NCBI RefSeq assembly: GCF_004349265.1
Contig: NZ_SMFL01000007.1
Coordinates: 62,001-126,000, forward strand
Reading direction: 5' to 3'
DNA: 64,000 nt
DNA from: Dyadobacter psychrotolerans
GTDB lineage: Bacteria; Bacteroidota; Bacteroidia; Cytophagales; Spirosomataceae
Under the pieces are notes generated by a model. The model was not told the DNA's origin. It saw nothing but the letters and a program-made list of their open reading frames with translations, and ran no database searches. Below are positions 51,955 through 60,410 of the stretch, in pieces. How positions within the stretch are numbered: position 1 is the stretch's first letter; each line of letters starts with the position of its first letter. Both the position numbers and the translations under genes were made by a program.

Positions 51955-52524
51955 ATGGATATGATTCTGGATTTAAAAAACCATAAACTATACAGTTTTA
52001 TGTTTACGACCAACCCCTGGGCCGTATATGTCTACGTGGCAGGCCCTGTGATCGCAGGTTATTACCTGTTTGCTGTTGCCAGATTTTACCGCCGGGAAAT
52101 CACAGTAAGGATCAGTTCCCGGCGGAGTCTGAAGACTAAGCTGGTAGAGCCCTGGAAAGAAACAAACGAGCCGTTAGCACAAAGCGAGCAGCAGCAGATC
52201 GATTATTCACAGACATCTGATCAGCCGCTTGGTGGATCAAAAAAGATCTTTCCGCCGGTTAGTCTTTGGAAAAACAGGGTCTTACATGGACAGGAACAGA
52301 GCCTGGCAGAGCACCTTACGTATCTGATTGAAGAAGCGCATGAAAAGGATTACGACAAGCAGGAGCTGATACTGCTGCTGCAGATGACGATAAGAGATTA
52401 CGTGGATTTAGAAGGTACGCAATTTCAGTCTGCTATCAATGAATGCATTGAGACTGAATGCGCAAAGTACGGCTCCATACACCTGGGTGAAGAGGATAAA
52501 GCGGCGATATGGAATAGGGTGTAG
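51955..52524 (+). CDS. Membrane-anchored conjugation-associated protein
   Basis: One membrane helix near the N-terminus (AVYVYVAGPVIAGYYLFAVARFY) is followed by a charged soluble domain (KNRVLHGQEQSLAEHLTYLI; LLLQMTIRDYVDLEGTQF; GEEDKAAIWNRV). It is the first gene after the promoter and precedes TraE, the position where several Bacteroidota elements have TraA-D genes. I cannot assign a family. It probably belongs to the operon, with 92 bases to TraE. Confidence 0.6.
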   Translation: MDMILDLKNHKLYSFMFTTNPWAVYVYVAGPVIAGYYLFAVARFYRREITVRISSRRSLKTKLVEPWKETNEPLAQSEQQQIDYSQTSDQPLGGSKKIFPPVSLWKNRVLHGQEQSLAEHLTYLIEEAHEKDYDKQELILLLQMTIRDYVDLEGTQFQSAINECIETECAKYGSIHLGEEDKAAIWNRV

Positions 52525-52616
52525 TGGGGCTGTGTGTTTGACCGGGTCAGACTTTCCGCCACTCTGGCGGAAAGCTGCCGGCAAACCATGAAAACAAGCA
52601 TGTTCAACTTTTAAAT

Positions 52617-52949
52617 ATGTGTGGTATGAAAAGCAGGGTTATGATTTTAAAAGTCAAACGGCATTTGCTGTTGACGGCAGCAGCTGCAATGACAGCAGCA
52701 GCAGCATTCTCGCAGGACGGGGCGGCCGGGATCGAAGAAGCCAACACGCAGGTACGATCTTACTTTGAGCCGGGTACGAATCTGATGTATGCCATAGGTG
52801 CTGTGCTGGGTCTTGTGGGTGCTGTCAAAGTATTTCAGAAATGGAATGCGGGTGATCAGGATACTGGCAAAGTAGCTGCCGCCTGGTTTGGAAGCTGCAT
52901 TTTTCTGGTGGTGGTAGCGACCGTTTTGCAATCGTTCTTCGGATTGTAA
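52617..52949 (+). CDS. traE: TraE-like protein (DUF4134), conjugation
   Basis: A 110-residue protein with a signal peptide and two membrane helices (NLMYAIGAVLGLVGAVKVFQ, AAAWFGSCIFLVVVATVL), matching DUF4134, the TraE of CTnDOT-like conjugative elements. It has the pilin-like size and topology of VirB2. A second ATG at 52626 (MKSRVMILK) is also possible as the start. It is followed by a 442-base gap with a strong hairpin before TraF. Confidence 0.85.
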   Translation: MCGMKSRVMILKVKRHLLLTAAAAMTAAAAFSQDGAAGIEEANTQVRSYFEPGTNLMYAIGAVLGLVGAVKVFQKWNAGDQDTGKVAAAWFGSCIFLVVVATVLQSFFGL

Positions 52950-53117
52950 AAGCATTGATTGCAATGAAAATATACATATCAGAAAGCCACTGACCACAAG
53001 CCACCGGATTTATATCCACTGCCATCCCGGAGGACTTTACAAAGAATATTTCTTTGAGAGAAAGTTTGCTACGGGTAGGAATATAGGGCTTTGCTGGCAA
53101 GCAGACTGATAGGTATG

Positions 53118-53153
53118 GATCTGGCAAAGGGGCCACAGCGGCCCCGCCAGATC
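53118..53153 (+). other. Strong hairpin in the TraE-TraF gap
   Basis: GATCTGGC-AAA-GGGGCC / GGCCCC-GCCAGATC forms a 14-bp stem with a 3-base bulge and a 5-base loop, without a T-tract. It may be an attenuator or RNA-processing site in the tra message. The surrounding gap (52950-53391) holds no gene. Confidence 0.45.
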
Positions 53154-53391
53154 TAAAATAACACCAGCAAATATGCTCGCTGTGAATTGTGATGTGATTA
53201 GAAGTAATGGGGAGCGAGGTTGCCGGTAAATTATGGGTTGACAACGGGAAGGGCAAATGCAAATAGTGCTGTCAGATCATCGCCACATTTAAGAACTTGG
53301 CTAGTACGTATAGCTTAAACCGGTACTGTAAAGAATGAAGTTAATTTCAGTTGAAAGGTGTTGAAAAGTAAAATTTTAAATCAGTTCAACC

Positions 53392-53733
53392 ATGGCAAGA
53401 AATCGCTACGCGATCAATAAGGGGGTCAATCAGAGCATCGTCTTCAAGGGCCTGAAAGCGCAGTACATCTGGTATATGGGCGGGGGTATGTTTGCGCTTT
53501 TGATCATTTACGCGGTGATGTATATGGCAGGGGTCAACACCTACATCAGTCTGGCCATAATAATTTGTCTGGGTGGCCTGCTTCTGATCGGAATCTATCA
53601 TCTGAGCAGTACCTATGGCGAGCATGGACTTCTCAAAGCGCTTGCCAGACGAAATATTCCTGTTGTCGTCAAATCGAATTCGCGAAGAATTTTTATGCAA
53701 AACAGAAAGATGACAGGCTCTGTCAGGAAGTGA
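53392..53733 (+). CDS. traF: TraF-like protein (DUF4133), conjugation
   Basis: A 113-residue protein with the DUF4133 pattern: NRYAINKGVNQSIVFKGLKAQ, two membrane helices (YMGGGMFALLIIYAVMYMAG, LAIIICLGGLLLIGIYHLS) and a basic tail. It is VirB3-like and lies directly before the TraG ATPase, as in CTnDOT. The ATG at 53392 starts the conserved block. Confidence 0.88.
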   Translation: MARNRYAINKGVNQSIVFKGLKAQYIWYMGGGMFALLIIYAVMYMAGVNTYISLAIIICLGGLLLIGIYHLSSTYGEHGLLKALARRNIPVVVKSNSRRIFMQNRKMTGSVRK

Positions 53734-53770
53734 AAAATGTGGATTGTTCACGATTAAATGAGTGTGCAGA

Positions 53771-56239
53771 ATGGAAAAGTTGATTGATGATTTACTTCCG
53801 ATACTTGATGTGGAAAATGGCTGTATCCTCTCTAAACAGGGAGATGTAACCGTGGTCTTTCAGGTGGAGCTTCCTGAGATTTTTAGTTTGTCTGATAAGG
53901 ATTATGATGCGCTGCATCAAAGCTGGGTGAAAGCCTTGAAGATGCTACCTTCGGGTAGTGTTTTCCATAAACAGGACTATTTTATTGACAGCCGCTACAA
54001 GCCTGATTTTAGCGGGGAAGATACCAGTTTTTTGTCTTTGAGCAGTGAACGCTTTTTTACTGAGCGGCCGTATCTGGCCCACAGCTGTTATGTGATGCTG
54101 ACGCGCAAGCCCAAAGGTCGCAGGGTATCAAGCTCGCTTTTCTCGAATCTGATCCGGCCTACGCTGGTGCCACAGGACACGCTGGATGCAGTAGCACACC
54201 AGGATTTTATTGACGCAGCCGATCAGTTCAGAAGGGTTCTGCAGGACAGTGGCTTTGTAACGCTTCATCAGCTGGGCGACAATGCACTATTAAGCCAGGC
54301 GAAAAAAGCCGGGCTGATTGAAAGGTACTGTTATCTGGCCACTGATCAGAATGCTGCAATGATCCGCGACATGGAGTTTAAAGACGGCATCAGAATAGGG
54401 GAGCAGTACTGCCAGCTTTACAGCCTGGCCGATACGGCTGATCTTCCGGGTCAGTGTGCTGCGGCAAATACCTACGAGAAGTATTCGACCGATAAGACCA
54501 AATTCAGTGTTGGTTTCGCCTCGACGCTTGGGCAGCTCTTGTCTTGCAACCATATATACAACCAGTATGTATTTATTGAAGACAGCGCAGCAGCGATCAA
54601 ACGGCTGGAAAGCAAAAGACTCAGGCTTCAGTCGCTATCGGTTTATGCCAGGGAAAATTCGCTGGCGCTGGATGCGGCCAACGAGTTTTTGAATGAGGCG
54701 ATCAAAGAACAGCGCCTGCCGGTCAAGGCGCATTTCAATGTGCTGGCCTGGACGGATAAACGCGCTGAATTGCAGCAGATCAAAAGTATGGTATCCTCGG
54801 CCCTTGCGCAGATCGATGCTTCGGTAAAACTGGAAACAAGTGGTGCCCCGCAGATTTTCTGGGCAGGTATTCCTGGCAATGAAGCTGATTTTCCCATGAA
54901 CGAGGCCTTTGATACTTTCAGTGAGCAGGCCTGCTGTTTTCTGAATCTGGAAACCGGTTATGTGTCCTCGATCAGTCCGGTAGGCATCAGGCTCGGTGAC
55001 AGACTGACAGGAAAACCCGTGCACGTCGATATCAGCGATGAGCCGATCCGGCAGGGAATCTGCACGAATCGTAATAAATTCATTCTGGGCCCCTCGGGCA
55101 GTGGGAAATCATTTTTTACCAACCACATGGTCCGTTCCTATTACGAGCAGGGTGCACATGTGGTGCTGGTGGATGTGGGACATTCTTATAAAGGGCTCTG
55201 TGATCTGGTGGAAGGCTATTATTTTACCTATGATGAAAAGCATCCGATCCGCTTCAACCCTTTCTACATTGAAGGCGGAAGCAAGCCAGACACGGAAAAA
55301 AAGGAAAGTATCAAAACGCTTCTTTTGGCTCTGTGGAAAAAAGATAATGAGGTTTTTAAAAGAAGTGAATACGTGGCGCTTTCAAACGCGCTGACACTTT
55401 ATTATGATTTTTTGCAGGAGCATCAGCAGGTTTTCGCATCCTTTAATTCCTTTTATGATTTTCTCAGGGACGTCTTTGTAGATGTATTGCAAAAGGATCA
55501 GGTCAAGGACAGGGATTTTGATGTTGCCAATTTCTTGTATGTGTTAAGGCCCTATTACCAGGGCGGAGAGTTTGATTATCTTTTAAATGCCAAAGAGAAT
55601 CTGGATCTTCAAAACCAGCGGTTTATTGTCTTTGAGCTAGATGCTGTGAAAGATCATCCGATCCTTTTTCCGGTGATCACCATCATTATTATGGAGGTGT
55701 TTATCTCCAAGATGAGAAAGCTGAAAGGGATCAGAAAAATAATACTCATAGAAGAAGCATGGAAAGCAATCGCCAAAGAAGGGATGGCAGAATACATCCG
55801 TTATCTTTTTAAGACGGTTAGAAAGTTTTTTGGTGAAGCGATTGTCGTTACCCAGGAAGTCGAAGATATTATCTCATCGCCGGTGGTTAAACAGGCCATT
55901 ATCAATAACTCAGACTGCAAAATCCTTTTGGATCAGAGCAAATATCAGAACAAGTTTGATCAGATCCAAGAGCTTTTGGGGCTCACTGAAAAGGAGAAGG
56001 CTCTGGTACTATCGGTCAACAAAGCCAATGATCCGCTTAGAAAATACAAGGAGGTTTTTATCAGCCTGGGCGGAATGCTCTCGAAGGTTTACCGCACCGA
56101 AGTAAGCACCGAGGAGTATTACGCCTACACGACCGAGGAAACCGAAAAGATGAAAGTAGGCGAATATGCCCGCAGATACGGAAGTATAAAAAAAGGTATT
56201 GCCGCGCTGGCAAACGAAATCAGATCACAGAAAAAATGA
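53771..56239 (+). CDS. traG: TraG-like conjugation ATPase (VirB4 family)
   Basis: An 822-residue cytoplasmic ATPase that powers the secretion channel. Walker A is FILGPSGSGKSFFTNHM near residue 440, Walker B KIILIEEAWKAIA near 660, and TVRKFFGEAIVVTQEVEDII follows. The N-terminal half contains the TraG/VirB4 helical domain (VFQVELPEIFSLSDKDYDAL). I chose the ATG at 53771; a GTG at 53762 adds three residues. The end overlaps the next gene by 4 bases. Confidence 0.92.
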   Translation: MEKLIDDLLPILDVENGCILSKQGDVTVVFQVELPEIFSLSDKDYDALHQSWVKALKMLPSGSVFHKQDYFIDSRYKPDFSGEDTSFLSLSSERFFTERPYLAHSCYVMLTRKPKGRRVSSSLFSNLIRPTLVPQDTLDAVAHQDFIDAADQFRRVLQDSGFVTLHQLGDNALLSQAKKAGLIERYCYLATDQNAAMIRDMEFKDGIRIGEQYCQLYSLADTADLPGQCAAANTYEKYSTDKTKFSVGFASTLGQLLSCNHIYNQYVFIEDSAAAIKRLESKRLRLQSLSVYARENSLALDAANEFLNEAIKEQRLPVKAHFNVLAWTDKRAELQQIKSMVSSALAQIDASVKLETSGAPQIFWAGIPGNEADFPMNEAFDTFSEQACCFLNLETGYVSSISPVGIRLGDRLTGKPVHVDISDEPIRQGICTNRNKFILGPSGSGKSFFTNHMVRSYYEQGAHVVLVDVGHSYKGLCDLVEGYYFTYDEKHPIRFNPFYIEGGSKPDTEKKESIKTLLLALWKKDNEVFKRSEYVALSNALTLYYDFLQEHQQVFASFNSFYDFLRDVFVDVLQKDQVKDRDFDVANFLYVLRPYYQGGEFDYLLNAKENLDLQNQRFIVFELDAVKDHPILFPVITIIIMEVFISKMRKLKGIRKIILIEEAWKAIAKEGMAEYIRYLFKTVRKFFGEAIVVTQEVEDIISSPVVKQAIINNSDCKILLDQSKYQNKFDQIQELLGLTEKEKALVLSVNKANDPLRKYKEVFISLGGMLSKVYRTEVSTEEYYAYTTEETEKMKVGEYARRYGSIKKGIAALANEIRSQKK

Positions 56240-56916
56240 AAAAGCAGATGGTGTTCTTTATGATTCTGAGCCTTGCGGTGCTTACCCCTGTGCAGACCGC
56301 GCAGGCCGCAGGGCCGTGGGCTGCGATCATCAAAGCCGCTATAAAGAAGGTGGTCAAAGCGGTCGATCTTCTTATACAAAGAAGGCAGAATGCGGTCATT
56401 AAATTACAGAATGCGCAGAAGGCCCTGGAGAATACAATGGCCAAAATGCACCTGGACGAGATCACGAGTTGGGTCAAAAAACAGCGGGACCTTTACAAAG
56501 AGTACTACGATGAGCTCAAAAAGGTCAAAGCGGTTATCGCTTATTATTTCCGCGTCAAACAGATTGCAGAAAAACAGCTGCAGATCGTGCAGCAGTACCA
56601 AAAGGCATGGAAGCTGTTTCAGAATGACCGACATTTCAGTTATGGGGAGCTAATCTACATGCAGAAAGTGTACGCGGGTATGCTGGAAGAAACGGCAAAA
56701 AACGTGGATATGCTCACTAGTGTGGTAAAATCTTTCAGCACACAGATGAGTGACGTGAAAAGACTTGAAATGATTGACCGGGTGGCCAGACAAGTTGACA
56801 AGGTTCATGATGAGCTGGTAAGCTTCAACCGGCAAAACCAGATGCTGAGTCTTTCCAGAGCCAGAAGCGAATTCGATGCAAAGGTGGTAAAAGAGCTGTA
56901 CGGAATCCAGGATTAA
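56236..56916 (+). CDS. TraI-like exported coiled-coil conjugation protein
   Basis: A 226-residue exported protein: signal peptide (MKKQMVFFMILSLAVLTPVQTAQA) then long amphipathic helices (NAVIKLQNAQKALENTMAKM; KKQRDLYKEYYDELKKVK). It occupies the place of TraI in CTnDOT-like operons. Its end (VKELYGIQD) resembles the ends of the next two genes, so the three may be relatives. It is translationally coupled to TraG. Confidence 0.75.
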   Translation: MKKQMVFFMILSLAVLTPVQTAQAAGPWAAIIKAAIKKVVKAVDLLIQRRQNAVIKLQNAQKALENTMAKMHLDEITSWVKKQRDLYKEYYDELKKVKAVIAYYFRVKQIAEKQLQIVQQYQKAWKLFQNDRHFSYGELIYMQKVYAGMLEETAKNVDMLTSVVKSFSTQMSDVKRLEMIDRVARQVDKVHDELVSFNRQNQMLSLSRARSEFDAKVVKELYGIQD

Positions 56917-56932
56917 GATAAACGTGGCACAG

Positions 56933-57574
56933 ATGAGAAAGACAGTGACCATACTTGTGTTGATGCTGGCGACCCACAGCTGTTTTGCCCAGAAGTTCAA
57001 AGAGTGGTTTCGCCAGAAAAAAACACAGAAAGAGTATCTGATCGAACAGATCGCGCATCTGAAACTATATCTGGAGCTGACTGAAAAGGGTTATAAAATC
57101 GCCAAAGAAGGGCTTACAACGATTGGTGAGATTAAAAGAGCAGAATTCAGACTACATAAAAACAGGTTTGATTCGCTTCTGATCGTTAGTGCTGCTGCCG
57201 GCTCACATCCACGGCTAAAACAGATCACCGATCTGCACGGGCAGATAAATCGGATCTGCGAGCAGCTGCCCGGGGAGCTGACAGGGCGGGGTCAGTTCTC
57301 CCAGAGCCAGATGGGATACATCCGGCAGGTTCTGGGTCTGGTCTACGATGATTGTCAGGGGATTCTTTACGCAATGTTTGATGTAGCGCGCAGTGGCAAC
57401 ACGGCCATGAGTGACGATGAAAGGATCAAAAGGATTGATCTGCTTTGTGATCAGATGCAGGATAATTACCTGTTTGTAAAAAGCTTCGCCGAGCAGGCCA
57501 GGCTTCTGAGCTCACAGATTGAAAATGAGAAAACGGCCATTGAAAACAGCCGCGCTTTGCACGGCATAAAATAA
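56933..57574 (+). CDS. Exported helical protein of the tra operon (paralogue 1)
   Basis: Signal peptide, then a helical protein with KEWFRQKKTQKEYLIEQIAH, EKGYKIAKEGLTTIGEIK and the ending IENSRALHGIK. It is clearly related to the following gene (shared GYKI/GYEI, F-x-LHK, SDDER and terminal LxxLK blocks). A GTG at 56924 is another start. Such proteins lie between TraI and TraJ in Bacteroidota elements and are sometimes named TerB-like; I would not claim that. Confidence 0.7.
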   Translation: MRKTVTILVLMLATHSCFAQKFKEWFRQKKTQKEYLIEQIAHLKLYLELTEKGYKIAKEGLTTIGEIKRAEFRLHKNRFDSLLIVSAAAGSHPRLKQITDLHGQINRICEQLPGELTGRGQFSQSQMGYIRQVLGLVYDDCQGILYAMFDVARSGNTAMSDDERIKRIDLLCDQMQDNYLFVKSFAEQARLLSSQIENEKTAIENSRALHGIK

Positions 57575-57580
57575 CGGGGT

Positions 57581-58210
57581 ATGAAAAAGACAGTTTTAAG
57601 TTTGCTGTTGCTGCTTGGCGGGACATTACCTCTCAGCGCCCAGACCGCCGAGGTGACCCAGCTGGTGCTCAATATCGAGAAGCTCAATCAGCTTCGGAAG
57701 ATCTTAAAAGAGCTTAAGACAGGCTATGAAATCCTTTTTAAAGGATACAGTACGATCCGCGATCTTTCCAAAGGAAATTTCAAACTGCATGAAGCTTTTC
57801 TGGATGGTTTGTTGAAGGTCAGTCCCGCGGTGAAAAATTACAGCCGGGTGCAGGGCATCATCGGATGCCAGCTGGCCATTATCAATGAATACAAATCGGC
57901 TTATCAGAAGCTGGCCGCTTCGGGCAGCTTCTCAGCCAGTGAGCTGGATTACATCACCCAGGTTTACAGCAGACTCTCAGAGCGAAGCCTTAAAAACCTG
58001 GATGCGCTCACGATGGTTCTGACCGCAAAAAAGCTCAGGGCCTCCGATGATGAAAGGCTCAGTGTCATTGACAGCATTTATCAGGATATGACCGATCAGC
58101 TTTCATTTCTATGGCATTTCAATTCGAATGCGGCACTGCTTGCCGTGCAGCGGAAGGATGAGATAGCGGATACTGAGCTTACCCGAAAACTGTACGATCT
58201 GAAACCATAA
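57581..58210 (+). CDS. Exported helical protein of the tra operon (paralogue 2)
   Basis: Signal peptide (MKKTVLSLLLLLGGTLPLSAQ) and helices (KLNQLRKILKELKTGYEILF; FKLHEAFLDGLLKVSPAV; ASDDERLSVIDSIYQDMTDQ), ending ELTRKLYDLKP. It is related to the preceding gene and begins 7 bases after it. It is probably a periplasmic part of the conjugation channel, by position; no enzymatic residues are seen. Confidence 0.72.
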   Translation: MKKTVLSLLLLLGGTLPLSAQTAEVTQLVLNIEKLNQLRKILKELKTGYEILFKGYSTIRDLSKGNFKLHEAFLDGLLKVSPAVKNYSRVQGIIGCQLAIINEYKSAYQKLAASGSFSASELDYITQVYSRLSERSLKNLDALTMVLTAKKLRASDDERLSVIDSIYQDMTDQLSFLWHFNSNAALLAVQRKDEIADTELTRKLYDLKP

Positions 58211-58222
58211 ACTACAACGCGT

Positions 58223-59335
58223 GTGAAAAAGAATCTGATGATCACCATACTGGTGGTGCTGGTAATATTATGGCCTGAGCATTCGCAGGCCCAGGGTTAT
58301 GAGCAGCAGATCCGGGGTCTGAACGGTGTGCTCGATGAGCTTTACAAGGAAATGCTGCCTTTGTGCAGTAAGCTGATCAATGTGGGAAGAGGTATTGCGG
58401 GTTTTGCGGCGATCTTTTATATCGGCAGCCGCATCTGGCGCCATCTTGCCAGCGCGGAACCGATCGATTTTTATCCACTGCTGCGACCTTTTGCGCTGGG
58501 TTTTGCGATTCTGATCTTCCCCTCTGTGATCGCGATGATCAATGGCATTCTTTCGCCCACTGTCCGGGGTACGGCCAGTATGGTCACAGACTCAGACAAA
58601 GCGATTGCTGTACTTTTAAAAAAGAAGGAAGATGCGATCAAAAGCTCTGATTTCTGGCAGATGTATGTAGGCGATGATCAGAAAGGCAGCCGTGAGAAGT
58701 GGATCAAGTATACCTACGGCGATGATTATTCGGAAGGTTTTACAGACGGGATCAGTAATGATATCAAGTTTTATATGGCCAAGCAGTCTTACAATTTTCG
58801 TAATTCGATCAAGGCGGCGCTCTCAGAAATTCTGCGCGTAATCTTTGAATCAGCAGCCCTTTGTATCAACACGATCAGGACCTTTCAGCTGGTGGTGCTG
58901 GCCATTATCGGGCCGATGGTATTTGGCATTGCAGTATTTGATGGTTTTCAGCATACGCTTACTGCCTGGATTGCGCGCTATATCAATGTGTTTTTGTGGC
59001 TCCCGGTCGCCAATATTTTCGGAGCAATCATCGGAAAGGTCCAGGAAAAAATGATTGCGCTGGATATCAGACAAGTTCAGGGCAGCGGCGATACTTTTTT
59101 CAGCGCCCAGGATATGGGATATCTGATTTTTCTGATCATTGGCATTGTCGGATACTTCTCAGTCCCTTCGGTGGCTGGCTACATTATCCAGGCTGGTGGC
59201 GGTAATGCGCTGCTTAATAAAGTAACGTCCGTTTTTGCTGCCACGGCAGTCGCAGTAGGCAATAAGGCATTTCCAGCCGGTGGCGGATTTGGCCGCTACC
59301 CCAGGCCTGAGACCAAACCTGAATCAAAATCCTAA
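58223..59335 (+). CDS. traJ: TraJ-like inner-membrane conjugation protein
   Basis: A polytopic protein, the VirB6-like TraJ of Bacteroidota elements. The signal-like start is followed by at least six hydrophobic segments (GIAGFAAIFYIGSRIW, PFALGFAILIFPSVIAMING, TFQLVVLAIIGPMVFGIAVF, AWIARYINVFLWLPVANIFG, MGYLIFLIIGIVGYFSVPS). It begins with GTG 13 bases after the previous stop and probably forms part of the pore. Confidence 0.9.
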   Translation: MKKNLMITILVVLVILWPEHSQAQGYEQQIRGLNGVLDELYKEMLPLCSKLINVGRGIAGFAAIFYIGSRIWRHLASAEPIDFYPLLRPFALGFAILIFPSVIAMINGILSPTVRGTASMVTDSDKAIAVLLKKKEDAIKSSDFWQMYVGDDQKGSREKWIKYTYGDDYSEGFTDGISNDIKFYMAKQSYNFRNSIKAALSEILRVIFESAALCINTIRTFQLVVLAIIGPMVFGIAVFDGFQHTLTAWIARYINVFLWLPVANIFGAIIGKVQEKMIALDIRQVQGSGDTFFSAQDMGYLIFLIIGIVGYFSVPSVAGYIIQAGGGNALLNKVTSVFAATAVAVGNKAFPAGGGFGRYPRPETKPESKS

Positions 59336-59347
59336 CCTTTAAAGATC

Positions 59348-59989
59348 ATGTTTTCAAAAGCGAAAGATATAGAAAGAGCGTTCGGGCATATCCGGATTTT
59401 TACGCTCCTGGTTGTATGCGCCAGTTTTGCCTTCTGCTGTTTTGCCGTTTACAAAAGCTATCAGATGACCCAGGCGAGCGCCAGCCGGGTTTATATTCTG
59501 GCAGACGGAAAGGTGCTTGAAGCATACGCTTCTGATCGGCGCGACAACATTCCTGTCGAGGCGAGAGATCACGTGGCGAGTTTTCACCGGTTTTTCTTCA
59601 CGCTCGATCCGGATGAAAAAGCGATACAGGCCAGTGTTGTAAAAGCGCTTTATCTGGCAGACGCTTCAGCAAAGAAGCAGTATGACAATCTGCGCGAATC
59701 CGGCTTTTACACCAGCATTATATCGGGCAATATCAGCCAGCAGATCGTCATTGACAGTGTAGCGGTCAATACAAAAGCGTATCCCTACTATTTCCGCTGC
59801 ACGGCTTCTCAGCAGATCATCCGGGCGACGAGCATCGTCACAAGAAGCCTTGTTACAGAAGGCTACCTTCGAAACGTTTCACGAAGCGATCACAATCCCC
59901 ACGGATTTCTGATCGAGCGGTGGATGACGCTGGAAAATAAGGATGTCAGTATCCGTAACCGCAGCGCCGGACTAAGCCCGTTTTTCTAA
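59348..59989 (+). CDS. traK: TraK-like conjugation protein
   Basis: A 213-residue protein with one N-terminal membrane helix (IRIFTLLVVCASFAFCCFAVY) and a periplasmic domain (VYILADGKVLEAYASDRRDN, HVASFHRFFFTLDPDEKAIQ, HNPHGFLIERWMTLENKDV), matching the TraK of CTnDOT-like elements, a VirB8-like scaffold protein. It lies in a row with 12-19 base gaps. Confidence 0.9.
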   Translation: MFSKAKDIERAFGHIRIFTLLVVCASFAFCCFAVYKSYQMTQASASRVYILADGKVLEAYASDRRDNIPVEARDHVASFHRFFFTLDPDEKAIQASVVKALYLADASAKKQYDNLRESGFYTSIISGNISQQIVIDSVAVNTKAYPYYFRCTASQQIIRATSIVTRSLVTEGYLRNVSRSDHNPHGFLIERWMTLENKDVSIRNRSAGLSPFF

Positions 59990-60007
59990 TCTTTAAAGAT
60001 ATAAGTC

Positions 60008-60406
60008 ATGTTCTACAACTTCAATGCCCATAAGAAACCACCCGAGTCGCCTGGAAAACTTAAGCGGGCAGCACAAAGTATTATTTCCAGGATAACCAGC
60101 CTGCAGCGTAGGTGGGTGATGTTTGCAGGTATTCGTACGGGCGGCTTTGCCAAAATACTGCTGAAACTGACGCTTGCAAATCTGGGATGTGCGTGCGTGC
60201 TGTTTTGCCTGGTTGTTTTGATCATTGACCAGCAGCCCACAGCAGTACTGCCAGTTTATGACAGGATCTCAATACCGACATTGCCGGATCAATTCGCGCA
60301 GCAGGAAAATTTACAGCATCAGACAGATTTTGAACTTTATCTGGATAGTCTCGAAAAGGCATTTCTCACCGACAGCATTAATGATACACGAACCATAAAC
60401 AATTAA
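60008..60406 (+). CDS. TraL-like small membrane protein
   Basis: A 132-residue protein with one membrane helix near residue 70 (LTLANLGCACVLFCLVVLII) and a charged periplasmic tail. Position between TraK and TraM fits TraL, but sequence support is thin. Two basic segments before the helix (KLKRAAQSIISRITSLQRRW) may face the cytoplasm. Confidence 0.6.
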   Translation: MFYNFNAHKKPPESPGKLKRAAQSIISRITSLQRRWVMFAGIRTGGFAKILLKLTLANLGCACVLFCLVVLIIDQQPTAVLPVYDRISIPTLPDQFAQQENLQHQTDFELYLDSLEKAFLTDSINDTRTINN

Positions 60407-60410
60407 TACG

